DNA of 64,000 nucleotides from Bacillota bacterium (GCA_023416855.1 JAEZGU010000316.1:1-64000), one strand, 5' to 3'. Positions 30,853 to 41,500 are shown, counted from the stretch's first letter. Made by a program: numbers and translations. Notes: generated by a model not told the origin, from the sequence alone.

Positions 30853-33138
30853 TTAAAAATCTTTCATTTTTAACGCTGAATAATTTTGTAATATTCCTTT
30901 TAAATGAGATTTTTTATTTGATACACCATTATGTGATATAGCATATTGTAGAGCTTTATTTTCTGCACATAAAACACAATAAGTTTTTGCTCTTGTTAAA
31001 GCTGTATATACCCATTCTTTTGTAAGCATTAGAAATGAACCATAGTCTAAACCAACAATAACGATTTTTGATTCTGAGCCTTGATATTTATGGCAAGTAC
31101 ATGCATATCCTAACTCAATATATTTCCAATGTTCTTTTGGTACAATAATATCTCCAGTTCTATTAAAGTTAATAATCATATCATAATCTGTGACTTCTTT
31201 AATAATTCCCATATCACCATTGTATATGGGAGTAGTTGGTATGTAATCTTCACTTTCACAAAAAATGTCTTCATCTTTAGCTGATTTCAAGATTGTTTGA
31301 TAATTATTTTTTACATTCATCACCTTATCGCCAACACGCAATTTATACTTTATATCTTTCGAGAATGATTGTTCGATTTCTTTTTTTACAGGATTATAAG
31401 GATTATATATTTCTTGAATTAACTGATTTAATTGATATGTACATGAGTTCCCTTTATTCTTCATTGGAACAATTACTTGTATATCAAATATATTATCAAC
31501 TTTCGGTAAATTTTCTTTGAATTTCTCAATAATTTTATTTGCTGTTAGAGCTTTGTTTATATATATATCTAATTCCAAGTCTTGTAATTCACCATGCACA
31601 GTTTTTCCATTAAAGCCATTATCACAAATTTGAATTCCATTTCTTACATTAATACTATCTGTAATAATTGCAGATTTTTGTGCTTGTCTGTGTATCTCAG
31701 TTAGATTTATAACTGGAATTATACCAGAACCTATTATATCACACGCAACGTTCAAAACTCCAATACTCTCAAGCTGTCCAACGTCTCCTATCAAAATCAA
31801 TTTAGTTCCACTTTTTATTGCTTGTAATAATTGATAAAACAAATAACCTCCTATCATTGAAATCTCATCAACAATTATTATATCATCAATCAATTGATTA
31901 TCTTTGTGAAATTCAAACATAGGGGGTCTATATCCTAATAATCTATGTATTGTTTTACCTTGCTCACCTGTAGCCTCTGTCATTCTAGCAGCAGCTCTAC
32001 CAGATAATGCACATTGAGAAAATGAATAATTATTAAGTATTTTAAGCATACCTGCAACAACACTCGTTTTTCCTGTGCCTCCAAGTCCAGTAACAACTAC
32101 TAATTGATTTTCTAGTACAGTTTTAATTCCTTGTATTTGTTGTTTCGTAAATTCCCAACCTTGTTTTAATTCTAATTCTTTAATTTTTTCTTCCCATCCA
32201 TGATAACCAAAATTGTTTTCACCTTTTGAGATTCTTATTAATTCTTCTGCAATTTTAAATTCTAAATCATAGTACTTTCTTAAACCAATACTAGATTTAT
32301 CTTCATTCCACCACAATTCTTTTTCCATATCATAAATTATATTTCTTAAATGGTCATTGTCAATTTCGTCACCGATATACTGCACAATGCCGTCCATTAA
32401 AAAATCAGGAGAAATAAATGAGTTTCCTTCTTCAGCATTTTTTTCTAAGAAATATGTAATAAATGCTTTAACTCTTTGAGGAGCATGTGGATGTATACCT
32501 GCATTTAAAGCTATACTATCTGCTTTTACCCATCCGATACCTTCTACTTCATCAGCTAATATGTATGGATTATCTTTAATTTTTTGAATAGCAACTTCAG
32601 GAGAACCATATGAGTCAACTATTTTCTTTATTGCATTTGGAGTCAATCCAAACTTATCTAATTCAACATAAGCCACAGAATAATCAATGTGTTCTTTATA
32701 CTTTTCAATTAATGCAATTGCTGTTCTTAATCCTATACCTTTTACTTTAGTTAATGCCTTTATATCTTCATTTTCTAAGATAGCCATAGGATTTTCAAAA
32801 GTATTGTACATATTTTCAATTTGTAAAGGAGTAAGTATTTTAGATAAAAATATTTTTTGATTATCTGAATCTGACATATCAGATAATACACCCATATAAA
32901 CTAAATCATATTGCATACCCCACTTTGGGTCATTTACTTCTTTAGCAACTACAGTATATGTATCTTGGTAATTTGGCTCTGCCATAACTCCTTTAACAAT
33001 AAAACAATTATATTTATCTGTTTTAATTATTCCATATTCGCTATCAATTAGAGAAACAAGTAAAATGCCCCAATTATTTTTATAATAGCGTATTTGTGAA
33101 ATTTTTACTGTACATTTTATCTGTTTTTCATTATCCAT
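30853..33138 (-). CDS. recD2: RecD2-type ATP-dependent DNA helicase
   Basis: In this 761-aa protein, the N-terminal OB-like part (to ~95) is followed by helix-hairpin-helix repeats (TKVKGIGLRTAIALIEKY; EGIGWVKADSIAL), as in RecD2. The helicase core has Walker A VTGLGGTGKTS near residue 352, Walker B DDIIIVDEISM, motif III GDVGQLESIG, and the SH3/motif VI end YACTCHKYQGSESK and VYTALTRAK. It unwinds DNA 5' to 3' and likely serves fork repair. The start lacks a good ribosome site; the Tn554-like element begins just 26 bases upstream and may have displaced it. Confidence 0.85.
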   Translation of the reverse strand: MDNEKQIKCTVKISQIRYYKNNWGILLVSLIDSEYGIIKTDKYNCFIVKGVMAEPNYQDTYTVVAKEVNDPKWGMQYDLVYMGVLSDMSDSDNQKIFLSKILTPLQIENMYNTFENPMAILENEDIKALTKVKGIGLRTAIALIEKYKEHIDYSVAYVELDKFGLTPNAIKKIVDSYGSPEVAIQKIKDNPYILADEVEGIGWVKADSIALNAGIHPHAPQRVKAFITYFLEKNAEEGNSFISPDFLMDGIVQYIGDEIDNDHLRNIIYDMEKELWWNEDKSSIGLRKYYDLEFKIAEELIRISKGENNFGYHGWEEKIKELELKQGWEFTKQQIQGIKTVLENQLVVVTGLGGTGKTSVVAGMLKILNNYSFSQCALSGRAAARMTEATGEQGKTIHRLLGYRPPMFEFHKDNQLIDDIIIVDEISMIGGYLFYQLLQAIKSGTKLILIGDVGQLESIGVLNVACDIIGSGIIPVINLTEIHRQAQKSAIITDSINVRNGIQICDNGFNGKTVHGELQDLELDIYINKALTANKIIEKFKENLPKVDNIFDIQVIVPMKNKGNSCTYQLNQLIQEIYNPYNPVKKEIEQSFSKDIKYKLRVGDKVMNVKNNYQTILKSAKDEDIFCESEDYIPTTPIYNGDMGIIKEVTDYDMIINFNRTGDIIVPKEHWKYIELGYACTCHKYQGSESKIVIVGLDYGSFLMLTKEWVYTALTRAKTYCVLCAENKALQYAISHNGVSNKKSHLKGILQNYSALKMKDF

Positions 33139-33146
33139 GATTTATC

Positions 33147-33188
33147 TTTATTGGACAAGTGTATAACAAGTACCAAAGTCCAATAAAA
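33147..33188. repeat. 10-bp dyad spanning the left element end
   Basis: TTTATTGGAC at 33147-33156 and its exact reverse complement GTCCAATAAA at 33179-33188 flank 22 bases that contain the left copy of the terminal repeat. Paired arms around a core are the usual form of a tyrosine-recombinase crossover site. The same 10-mer also occurs at 50691-50700. Confidence 0.45.
33164..33179 (+). repeat. Left terminal inverted repeat of the Tn554-like element
   Basis: TAACAAGTACCAAAGT, exact reverse complement of 38488-38503. It lies 26 bases upstream of the recD2 start and 60 bases past the methyltransferase stop. Confidence 0.6.
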
Positions 33189-33238
33189 ACCTCCTTTCTA
33201 TCATGTTAATCATTTTTGAATGTCTACTATGTTATGTT

Positions 33239-33826
33239 TTACTTTTTAGACTTCTTTACTTTTGCATATGTTGTTTCTCTTTTTTCTGCAACAAAAACAA
33301 AATATCCATCAATTTCGTAAGTTCGGCATCCTCCAAAAATTGAAGTTAGTTTATTTTTATACCAATCTTTTCTTTTAGTTACCATTAACATTCTCCCGCC
33401 AACAATTAAGCGATTGAAACCCTTTTCAATAAATTCTTTTGCAACTGAAAAGTCCGTATGATATGGTGGATTTGAAAGAATTATTGAAAATCCACTTTCA
33501 CTTAATTCTTTAAACCCATCGCTCTTTAAGATTTTAATACCACCAACATTATTAATAATGGAATTTTCAATAGATAGTTTAACTGCTTTTTCATCTACAT
33601 CTGTCATAAATACATTGTCTGACCCTACTATTTTTGAAGCCAGAATGCCTACTACTCCATATCCGCAACCTAAATCTAATACTCTGTCTCCTTCTTTAAA
33701 ATCTACAAGTGACAGCATTGCCAGAGTACCCTTATCTATATTTTGTGGTGAAAAAATTTTACCAGATGTCTTAAATTTCATTTTAATTCCTTTAATTTCT
33801 GTCTCAATTAAATTAGTTTCACTCAT
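33239..33826 (-). CDS. Class I SAM methyltransferase (RsmC/MTS-like), transposon passenger
   Basis: The 195-aa protein has VLDLGCGYGVVGI (SAM-binding motif I) near residue 46, FMTDVDEKAV (motif II acidic residue) and ILSNPPYHTD (catalytic NPPY) near residue 116, then VGGRMLMVTKRK. This is the MTS domain of RsmC-type rRNA or N6-adenine methyltransferases. It is inside the element ends and less AT-rich than the flanking genes, so it is probably cargo. An rRNA-directed role, possibly affecting drug binding, is possible but unproven. AAGG precedes ATG 33826. Confidence 0.7.
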   Translation of the reverse strand: MSETNLIETEIKGIKMKFKTSGKIFSPQNIDKGTLAMLSLVDFKEGDRVLDLGCGYGVVGILASKIVGSDNVFMTDVDEKAVKLSIENSIINNVGGIKILKSDGFKELSESGFSIILSNPPYHTDFSVAKEFIEKGFNRLIVGGRMLMVTKRKDWYKNKLTSIFGGCRTYEIDGYFVFVAEKRETTYAKVKKSKK

Positions 33827-33859
33827 TGTATATTAACCTTCCTTACCTATATATCTTTC

Positions 33860-34282
33860 TTATTCTATTTTTGTTTTGGCAAACCGTTCCTTCAGCCTTT
33901 TATTTTCATCCTTTAATTCTTCCATATCAACTAATTGAATAATTAAGGCTTCTTGCTCTTTTTTTAACTGCCTTATTTGCTCGTAAAGTTCCTTAATCTT
34001 TTCATCTTTCTTCTTCAACTGGCCTTTTGGAGTAACTATTATGCTATCATCAGGAATACCTTTGCTAATTGCCCTTAAACTCAATATACGCTCTTTGAGA
34101 ACAGGATTGTTGTACAAAGTAGCCTTTGATACTCCTGCTTCTTCTGCAACAGTTTTAAAATTAATAGTTTTAGTCTTGGAGTGTTTTAATTTCTCAATGA
34201 CCTCAATTACCTTATTGATAGTTTCTTGGTTCTTCTGCTCTTGGTGTTTCTTCAAGCCTTCAACATTTCTCTTATGCTTCAT
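33860..34282 (-). CDS. tnpC: TnpC-like accessory protein of Tn554 family (DUF6262)
   Basis: A 140-aa protein. Residues ~38-75 look like a helix-turn-helix (FKTVAEEAGVSKATLYNNPV), typical of TnpC, and residues ~95-138 are a coiled coil (IKELYEQIRQLKKEQEALII). Tn554 TnpC is 125 aa and influences orientation and efficiency of insertion. The ATG overlaps the end of the previous recombinase, with GGAGG upstream. Family match is good from size, order and HTH-coiled-coil plan. Confidence 0.75.
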   Translation of the reverse strand: MKHKRNVEGLKKHQEQKNQETINKVIEVIEKLKHSKTKTINFKTVAEEAGVSKATLYNNPVLKERILSLRAISKGIPDDSIIVTPKGQLKKKDEKIKELYEQIRQLKKEQEALIIQLVDMEELKDENKRLKERFAKTKIE

Positions 34283-35837
34283 TGACTTGTACCTCCAAAC
34301 TATCTACAAGAGGTTTGAGATACTTCCATTTAACATACTGCCTTTGCCAATCTCTTTCTCTGCCTAATTCTTTAAACCTTTCCATTTCTGCTTCCATTAA
34401 CTCTAATTCCTTTTTCAGTATAGGGTAGAACCTTGCTTCAGTTATGTAGTTAGGACAGTTGTAAAAAAAGCATCCATCTCCATCAGAACAATTACCCCTT
34501 CTAAAATCATAAAGGCATACGCCAGTAGGTAAAGGGTTAAAACTCATTGACTTTGCAAGGTTTTGAACTGTAGTATCAATTTCTTCTTCGGTTTTACCTT
34601 TAAACTGTTCAGTCAGTGTTTTCTTAATTTCTTCTGCCCTTAACCCTGCCGTTTTACTTTCTGGTCTTAATATCATATCAGCATATATCTCTTTAATTTC
34701 TTCCTGTTGCAAAGTGAGATAATGTGCTGTCATTTCTATAGACACATGATTAAAATGCTTCATAATGTAGGCTATAGGTACTTTTTGCTTTATGAGTTCT
34801 CTTACAAAAGTTGCTCTGAACTGGTGAGAATGTAGGGGATAGAGATTACCTTTGCTATCTCGAATATCCCATCGTTTGATAAACGAAGTAAGTTTCACTT
34901 CTCCCCATCTATCAGATTTATATACTACTATCTCATTATTCGTCTTTCTTGACCTTGTTAAAAACAGTTCTTTTAAGCCACTTGATTGCCTTAAAGAATC
35001 AGTAGATTGTTCAAGTTCTCTTACTGCATTTTTAACTAATTCATTGCAGAAAACCTTATGAATTATCGGTTCTCCTTTCTCCGTTTTACCCAGTGTAACT
35101 TCCAAATAGTCATAACCATCATCAGTAGTATGAATACAGCCTACCTTTATTGACAAAACTTCATTTATTCTTAACCCTGTTTGGCTTTGAATTATTATTC
35201 CTGCTTTAGTTAAAATATCAGTTTCCTTGTTTACTGCAAAGTAAAGTATCTTATCAAATATATCGTCTGGAATTGGTTTAGTTCTGCTTGTAACTTTGTT
35301 TTTTTGTGGTTTCCATAATTCCATAGAATTCATATCACCAAATATATTAGTTTTGGGTACATTCCAACCTTTTATTTGTCCTAATTTGATAATTTCTTCA
35401 ACTGTTGAAGAAATTTGATAACCAGTTGAATTTCTCACTTTGCTACCCTTATTTCTTTGTGTTTCAATTATATATTCATTTTTAAGCCATACAACGTAAT
35501 TTAAAAATGTTTGTTTATCTATATCTGCAAAATTGCTTATATTAAACATTTGAGCATATTTCAAAAAGGCAGGTAAATATATATTTACTTTATAACGTAC
35601 AGTTTGTGCTTTTACTTCACCTAATTTATGATAAGCATACATTTTAATAGTTGCCTTCATAGTATTACTGTGAATGTAAGTGAAATCAATTCTTTTTTGA
35701 AATGGCTTAACATTATTTCCAGTTATGAAATCTGATAAATCCCATACATCATCAGTAAATTTTGACCTACCAACAGTTATATTACTATAGTCAGTATCAT
35801 TATCTATCACTTGCAGTTGTAGTTTATGTGCTTGCAT
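34272..35837 (-). CDS. Tyrosine recombinase, TnpB-like (third of the trio)
   Basis: In this 521-aa protein, catalytic residues are visible: Arg in TGLRINEVLSI, His-x-x-Arg in HSHQFRATFV, and the C-terminal His...Tyr in FNHVSIEMTAHYL. A cysteine cluster follows (DFRRGNCSDGDGCFFYNC), as in TnpB of Tn554, then a charged helix. Its ATG overlaps the end of the previous recombinase by 14 bases and its own end overlaps tnpC. It appears intact. It likely acts with the other two recombinases on the element ends. Confidence 0.8.
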   Translation of the reverse strand: MQAHKLQLQVIDNDTDYSNITVGRSKFTDDVWDLSDFITGNNVKPFQKRIDFTYIHSNTMKATIKMYAYHKLGEVKAQTVRYKVNIYLPAFLKYAQMFNISNFADIDKQTFLNYVVWLKNEYIIETQRNKGSKVRNSTGYQISSTVEEIIKLGQIKGWNVPKTNIFGDMNSMELWKPQKNKVTSRTKPIPDDIFDKILYFAVNKETDILTKAGIIIQSQTGLRINEVLSIKVGCIHTTDDGYDYLEVTLGKTEKGEPIIHKVFCNELVKNAVRELEQSTDSLRQSSGLKELFLTRSRKTNNEIVVYKSDRWGEVKLTSFIKRWDIRDSKGNLYPLHSHQFRATFVRELIKQKVPIAYIMKHFNHVSIEMTAHYLTLQQEEIKEIYADMILRPESKTAGLRAEEIKKTLTEQFKGKTEEEIDTTVQNLAKSMSFNPLPTGVCLYDFRRGNCSDGDGCFFYNCPNYITEARFYPILKKELELMEAEMERFKELGRERDWQRQYVKWKYLKPLVDSLEVQVNEA

Positions 35838-37267
35838 CCTGTAACCCCTCTAATCTTCTTATGATTTCCTTCAAGACATCAATCGTTGGTATGAAGTGTT
35901 CCGCATAATGCTCCCCATAGATATTGCTCTCAATCTGCTGTTCTAATTCTTTCAGGTAGCTTCTATGGATTTCTAAATACTCTTGAGTTGTTATATACCT
36001 ACTGCAAGTGTAGCATTTCTTCCGTTTCAGCAATCTATCACATATTTCACCATCTTTAAAAGGCTTTGTACAGTAACCATCGCACATCCTTGCACCTTTA
36101 TCTTTGTTCTGCCTAAACCATGCAAGTTCATCATTATCAGGGATAACAATTTCATCAACAAAATTCACATTACCTATGATACCTATATTTCTGAATGTTT
36201 CAGCCCTTTCTTTGTCTTTTACATCAGCATAATACATTTTGGTTACTGATGGGTCTGAATGTCCCAAAACATCTTGTATAGCGTTTAAATCAGTTCCTTT
36301 TGATAACATATCTGTTGCAAGAGTTCTTCTGAATTTATGGGCAGTTAGGTTGATTAACTCGCCATCAGCATCTCTAATGTCATTTCTTTTTACAAAGGCT
36401 TTTAGCCAGTTATCATATGTTCTATAACTTATATTCATTATTTGTCCGAAAGCATTGCCACTTGATACTTTATGAATAAATATATATTCCTTAATATCAC
36501 TACCAACCTGTTGCCTTAATCCATCTGTTGCCTCAACCAACTTCGATATGGCTATTACACATTCATTTGTAACTGGCATTGGTTGTCGTTCTTTCCTATT
36601 CTTGTAATCATACCACGTTAAAGTCATTCCAGAGATAGTGTGAGGTTTAAGGCAATCTACCTTTAATTTCAGCATATCTCCAATTCTCATTCCTGTTGAT
36701 TGAAGGATGACAATTCCATATCTTACATAAGGATTTTCTTCTTCCTTTAATACATTATTTATTTTTTTTTACAACAACATCTGGAATAAAGTCAATTTTG
36801 AGTTTTCTGTTCACACCTAAATATTCGTTACCAGTAAATATCTCTACTTTTGGTACTTCATCGGGCATATACATCTGTCCCCAACGAATTATCGCTTTAA
36901 GTACATCTAAATGCTTTTTTTGGAACTGATAATTTAGTGGTTTACCTGTTTTATTAGATAGTGTGGTTTTCAAATATGAAACATACTTTGATATATGGTT
37001 ATTAGTCAGTTGGTTTAGTGAATATATGTCCGTTGAAGAACTAAATTTAATGAATTTTTCAAAGTAACAGCCCAAATATCTATACAGAGAACTCAAACTC
37101 ATGTTATTCTCTTTGTAATTCCTCCAAACAAAAGCCTTGACAAAATTTTTAATATTTTCACTGACTATGTATGAAAAATCAAACATAAACTTTTTGCCAT
37201 AATTCAATGAATCAATGTCATTATCAATCAATTCCCACTTATCACCTTTAGGAATATTACTTGCCAC
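35824..37267 (-). pseudogene. tnpB: Tyrosine recombinase, TnpB-like (second of the trio), split at an A9 run
   Basis: Two frames make one ~480-aa recombinase. The first (GTG 37267, after AGGTGG) encodes the N-terminal SAM-like part to IPDVVVKKNK. The second carries the catalytic core: STGMRIGDML (Arg), TAHKFRRTLA (HxxR), LGHSDPSVTKMYY (Tyr), and a cysteine cluster (CDGYCTKPFKDGEICDRLLK). They join if one A is removed from the run of nine A at 36762-36770. A normal product could also come from transcript slippage on that run. Otherwise the gene is inactive or the read is in error. Confidence 0.75.
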
Positions 37268-38375
37268 TTAAAGCACCACCTATCAATGAACTTTTACTCC
37301 AATACTTTTCCAAAACATCCTCAAGATATTTTACTGAAAGGTGGGTATACTTCTGCGTTGTAGATATGTGCTTATGCCCTGCAATGATTTTGGCAACAGA
37401 AATGTCTATGCCACTCTCGATAAGATTGGTAATACAAGTATGTCTTAAATCATGGAAGTTAAGAGCAATGCCTGTTTTTTCACTAACCTTTTTAAATACT
37501 TCATAAAGCCCTCTATATGTCAAAGGTTTACCTAAATACTGTTTTTGATATGACACAAACAAGTAACTATGGTCAGTATCAATATCGTTTCTTTCCTCCA
37601 TGATGTAGTTATCAACTTCTTCAAGAAGGCTCATAGGCATATAGATTGGTCTTGAACCACTTTTATCCTGTTGGTCATATCTATTTGTTTCTCTGAGTAC
37701 GAGAGTTATTACGGCAACTTCTTTAGGGCCATCTGGAACAGGAATATCTTCAATACATAAGGACAGGACTTCACCTATTCTCATGCCTGTTAAATACATA
37801 ATTCTGAAGATTAAGTTATCTCTCCTTGTAGGAAGATTGTCTGAAAACATTTTTGCTTCATTATCATTTATTATATTAATAGCTCTTTCACTTTCCTTAA
37901 CCTTAAACATAGATTTTTTTGTCTTATTGTCTTTTCTTGCATGATGCAACAGACTCTTGAACATATCAAAAGGTCTATTAATATCTTCCATGAATATTGG
38001 GTTCTGTATTTGAATTGTCAATGTACAGTATTTGTAGAAGTTATATATTGTGCTTAATATTCTATTAATGGTCTTTCCAGTTCTTCTACTTGGAGTATTC
38101 ACAAAGGTTACAGATTCATCATGTACTGGTTTTCTTAAATACTCGATAAATTCACCTATGGTATTAGGGGTAACTTCTTCAAATGAGTATCCTTTGGATT
38201 GAAGAAAGTCCCAATATGTTTTTAAATCTCTACCACAAGCCCTAATGGTATTAACCGACCTATCCTTTTGTCTTAAGTATTTCAGATAATCATAAACAGG
38301 TTTAACTATTCTCATATTTTTATCAAGAAGTACAACTATTTCTTGATTATCCTTTTGTATTATACTTAATTTCAT
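37257..38375 (-). CDS. tnpA: Tyrosine recombinase, TnpA-like (first of the trio)
   Basis: The 372-aa protein is close in length to Tn554 TnpA (361 aa). N-terminal core-binding domain includes YLRQKDRSVNTIRACGRDLK. The catalytic domain has TGMRIGEVLSL (Arg), FHDLRHTCIT (HxxR) and AGHKHISTTQKYTH (His and nucleophilic Tyr). GAGG supports ATG 38375 (MKLSIIQKDNQE) over the upstream ATG 38390, which overlaps the site. Its stop overlaps the GTG start of the next recombinase. Confidence 0.85.
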   Translation of the reverse strand: MKLSIIQKDNQEIVVLLDKNMRIVKPVYDYLKYLRQKDRSVNTIRACGRDLKTYWDFLQSKGYSFEEVTPNTIGEFIEYLRKPVHDESVTFVNTPSRRTGKTINRILSTIYNFYKYCTLTIQIQNPIFMEDINRPFDMFKSLLHHARKDNKTKKSMFKVKESERAINIINDNEAKMFSDNLPTRRDNLIFRIMYLTGMRIGEVLSLCIEDIPVPDGPKEVAVITLVLRETNRYDQQDKSGSRPIYMPMSLLEEVDNYIMEERNDIDTDHSYLFVSYQKQYLGKPLTYRGLYEVFKKVSEKTGIALNFHDLRHTCITNLIESGIDISVAKIIAGHKHISTTQKYTHLSVKYLEDVLEKYWSKSSLIGGALSGK

Positions 38376-38427
38376 CAATAAGTACCTCATTCACACATTT
38401 CATATGTCTAATATGTTATACATCAGT

Positions 38428-38456
38428 ATTATACCCCTGTTATCCAATAGAGTAAA
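38428..38456 (-). promoter_or_regulatory. Possible promoter of the transposon operon
   Basis: TATAAT (38428-38433) with TTTACT (38451-38456) 17 bases upstream on the minus strand, inside the proposed right end and about 53 bases ahead of tnpA. The -35 is weak. Confidence 0.4.
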
Positions 38457-38487
38457 TACCTTCTAACACTTATACATATTGTATCAA

Positions 38488-38503
38488 ACTTTGGTACTTG
38501 TTA
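38488..38503 (-). repeat. Right terminal inverted repeat of the Tn554-like element
   Basis: ACTTTGGTACTTGTTA, exact reverse complement of 33164-33179. It lies 113 bases upstream of tnpA and 64 bases past the dnaE stop. The rest of the 38391-38566 gap is AT-rich with no open frame. Confidence 0.6.
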
Positions 38504-38566
38504 AACTAATATCTATACTTGAAATACAGCAGTATTAAGGTTTATATTAAATACTCGTACTATACA

Positions 38567-41500
38567 CTAATCACTAAAGATAGCATTAATGTTTTCCCTT
38601 TCTGTTTTAAGTACTAATTCACCTGTAGGCAAGATTTTTTCAATTAAAGTAACTGTATGAGGATAAATTGTATCTGTATACCTATATGGTTTAAATTGAT
38701 TTTCACGCCTATAGCCAGCAAATATAATTTTATTTCCTCTAGTGAACCAAGATTTTTCAATTACTGTTTTAGTCCCATCTTCATTATTTCTTGATACTTG
38801 TTTATCATAATTTATGAAAGCTCCATCGTACATTTTTACATTTACAACTCCATTTAATGTTAAAATACTTACAGTATGTTTATGTTTATTTTTATCAAGC
38901 ACTGTTCCTGCTATTCTAACAATATCAAACTTAGGTCTCTTAATTCCTTTGCGTGTATATGTATCTACAATACGAGGTTCTTTTGGCAAATCAAAAAAAT
39001 TGACTATGTTGTAATCCTCAAGTTTGGCTTTTTCTAATTCATGTCCAGAATAATAAAAACATAATGCATCCATTTCCCATTCAGAAATTGTACCTTCAGC
39101 ATACTTATTCCACGTTTCTTGATACAAATAGTTATTAAAATTAATAAGCACAGATTCGTTTGATAGCCAATCTTTAAAACTTTCCATCTTTTTATCATAT
39201 TCTTTTTTAAATTTATTTTCTGAGATAATAATAGTATCATCAATATATTCAACAATATTATCTTCAGAAAAGTTATCCTGATAGAAAGGATATGATATAT
39301 TATCAAGTCTAATTAGTCTATCACTATAACCTTTTTTTGTTTCTTTTTTTGATGCTACTAAACCATGTATAAATGTATTTTGAGTTATATAATTTTTGAA
39401 TTTATAATACCTTATATATATTTGTAATTCTTCTGGTATGATATTTGATTCTGCTATTGCATTGATATTTCTTAGACCTAATTCTTTCTTATGTTCATAT
39501 ATAGAAGAAATATACTCTTTCATAATTTCTATTCTCGAATAATGCTCTAAGCTATCAAAACAACCTGCTTTTATAAGTTGTATCATCTGAGAATTTTTTA
39601 TTAAGGACTTTTCAGCATTAACCATTCTGATTATAAAGTCTTGTAATGATTTATATGGTCTATTTGCTATAATACTTTTAACTGCATCATTTCCTAATCC
39701 ATTAATACCTTTAAGCCCAAAAACTATTTGATTATTCTTAATGTCAGCCTTAAATCCAAAATCAGCAGTATTAATATCAGGTAAAGCTATTTTAACATTC
39801 CTTTGTTGCATATTTCCAATAGATTGAGCCACTTTGCCATAATTAGTAGATTTATTATCTTCAGTATCTTCGTCTGCTCCTGCATTTATTGATAAACAAG
39901 CAGTCTCCCAATAAAGTTTAGGATAATGATAAGCTAAATTCATTTCTTGAACACAAATGCATGAATAAGGAGCACAATGGTTTATCGAAAATGAATAGCC
40001 AAGTTGCCTTTTAATTTGTACCTCCCACACATAGGTTAACAAATTATTTGAAGTTCCTGCTTTCTGACCTTCTTCAAAAAACATATTTCTAACATCGTCA
40101 ATTATTTTGGCTTTTTTCTTTGCAATTCCTTTTCTTAACTTATTAGCCTTAGTTAAATCAAAATTTGCAATATTTTTATCCATTGACAATTGCATTACAA
40201 CTTCTTGTGTATCTGCTACACCATATACAGGTAATAAATAAGTTTCAAGCGTTTTAATTTCTTCCTCTGTTAACTTCCACCGCTTTAACTCTTCGTACCA
40301 TAAGGAAATATTATTTTTATATTTTATATATATATCAACTGGTTGCTCTTCATTATTATCTGCCATTAATCTCATTAATGAATTTGTAGTTGTTAACTCA
40401 CTCATATTTGTGGGTTTAACTTTTTGAGCCGCTTGAAGTCCAACTTCAGTATCATATTGAAACAAATCACATATAGAATTTTCGGCTATACAATTCCACA
40501 TTTCAGGAGTTTTATAGTCTATAACGTCTGGATGAATGTATTTATTATAAGTATCTCTTAAACTTCCTTGCCATTCTATGTGTTTATCATCTACTAATTC
40601 GTCTAATGTTGCTCTTATTTTATCTAAAGCTTCAATTGTAAGTAGGTCAACTTTTAAATTTCCTACATATTCACTATCACTCATGTTCCATTGGCTTATG
40701 TACTGACCATTAGGAGCTTTCATTCTTGCATTAAAATTAACAAAACAATCATTATATATAAAAACGCCTGATGCATGAATTGAACGCTTATTTACTAATC
40801 CTTCTATTCCTAAAGCAACTTCTAATAAATTATCATATGATGTAATCTCATCAATAAATTCTTTAATAGGCTTTCTACCTTTTTCTTCATTACCTTCAAT
40901 ACAATCTTTTATTGACCAGTTAGAACCACGTTCAAAAGGAATCATATCAGAAATAAATTGAGCATCATCATTTGAAATACCTAATCCCCTACAAGCAGTA
41001 AGTATTGCACTTCTACTTCCTTCTGTACCAAATGTACAAATGTTCAAAACCCTGTCTTCACCAAAATAGTTCTGTAAAGCTTTTAAGATTTGTTTCCTTC
41101 TGTTTGCTGCTGTGTCAATATCAACATCAGGCATTTCTGGTCTAGTTGATGTTAAATGTCTCCAATGAGGTAGATTCCAAGTTAAAGGATTCATTTGAGT
41201 AATTTCTAATAGATAACATATTAAAAATCCTGTAACACTTCCTCTGGCAACTCCAACAAGACTATCTCCCTCATTCCACATTATATTAATAATTTCTCTT
41301 GTAGTAATATAGTAAGAGGATAATTTAGTATTAATTACAGATGTAATTTCCCATAACTCTTTTAATTCAATGTTGATTCTATCAAGTACTTTATAAAAAT
41401 AGTCTTTAGATAATGCATCCGTCCATATCTTTGCTCTAAATCCATCTTCAATTAATTTTAATAAGTATCTGTCTTGTTCATCATCACTATAAGCAAAGTT

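Larger units (their letters stand above)
33164..38503 (-). mobile_element. Tn554-like transposon with three tyrosine recombinases, TnpC and a methyltransferase
   Basis: The segment carries, in order on the minus strand, TnpA-like, TnpB-like (frameshifted), a second TnpB-like recombinase, TnpC-like and a class I methyltransferase. Adjacent genes overlap, and the recombinase-TnpC order is that of Tn554. Its base composition is visibly less AT-rich than the flanks. TAACAAGTACCAAAGT (33164-33179) and ACTTTGGTACTTGTTA (38488-38503) form an exact 16-bp inverted repeat outside all five genes. It lies between dnaE and recD2 and interrupts neither. Tn554 itself has no terminal inverted repeats, so the ends are a proposal. 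Confidence 0.75.
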
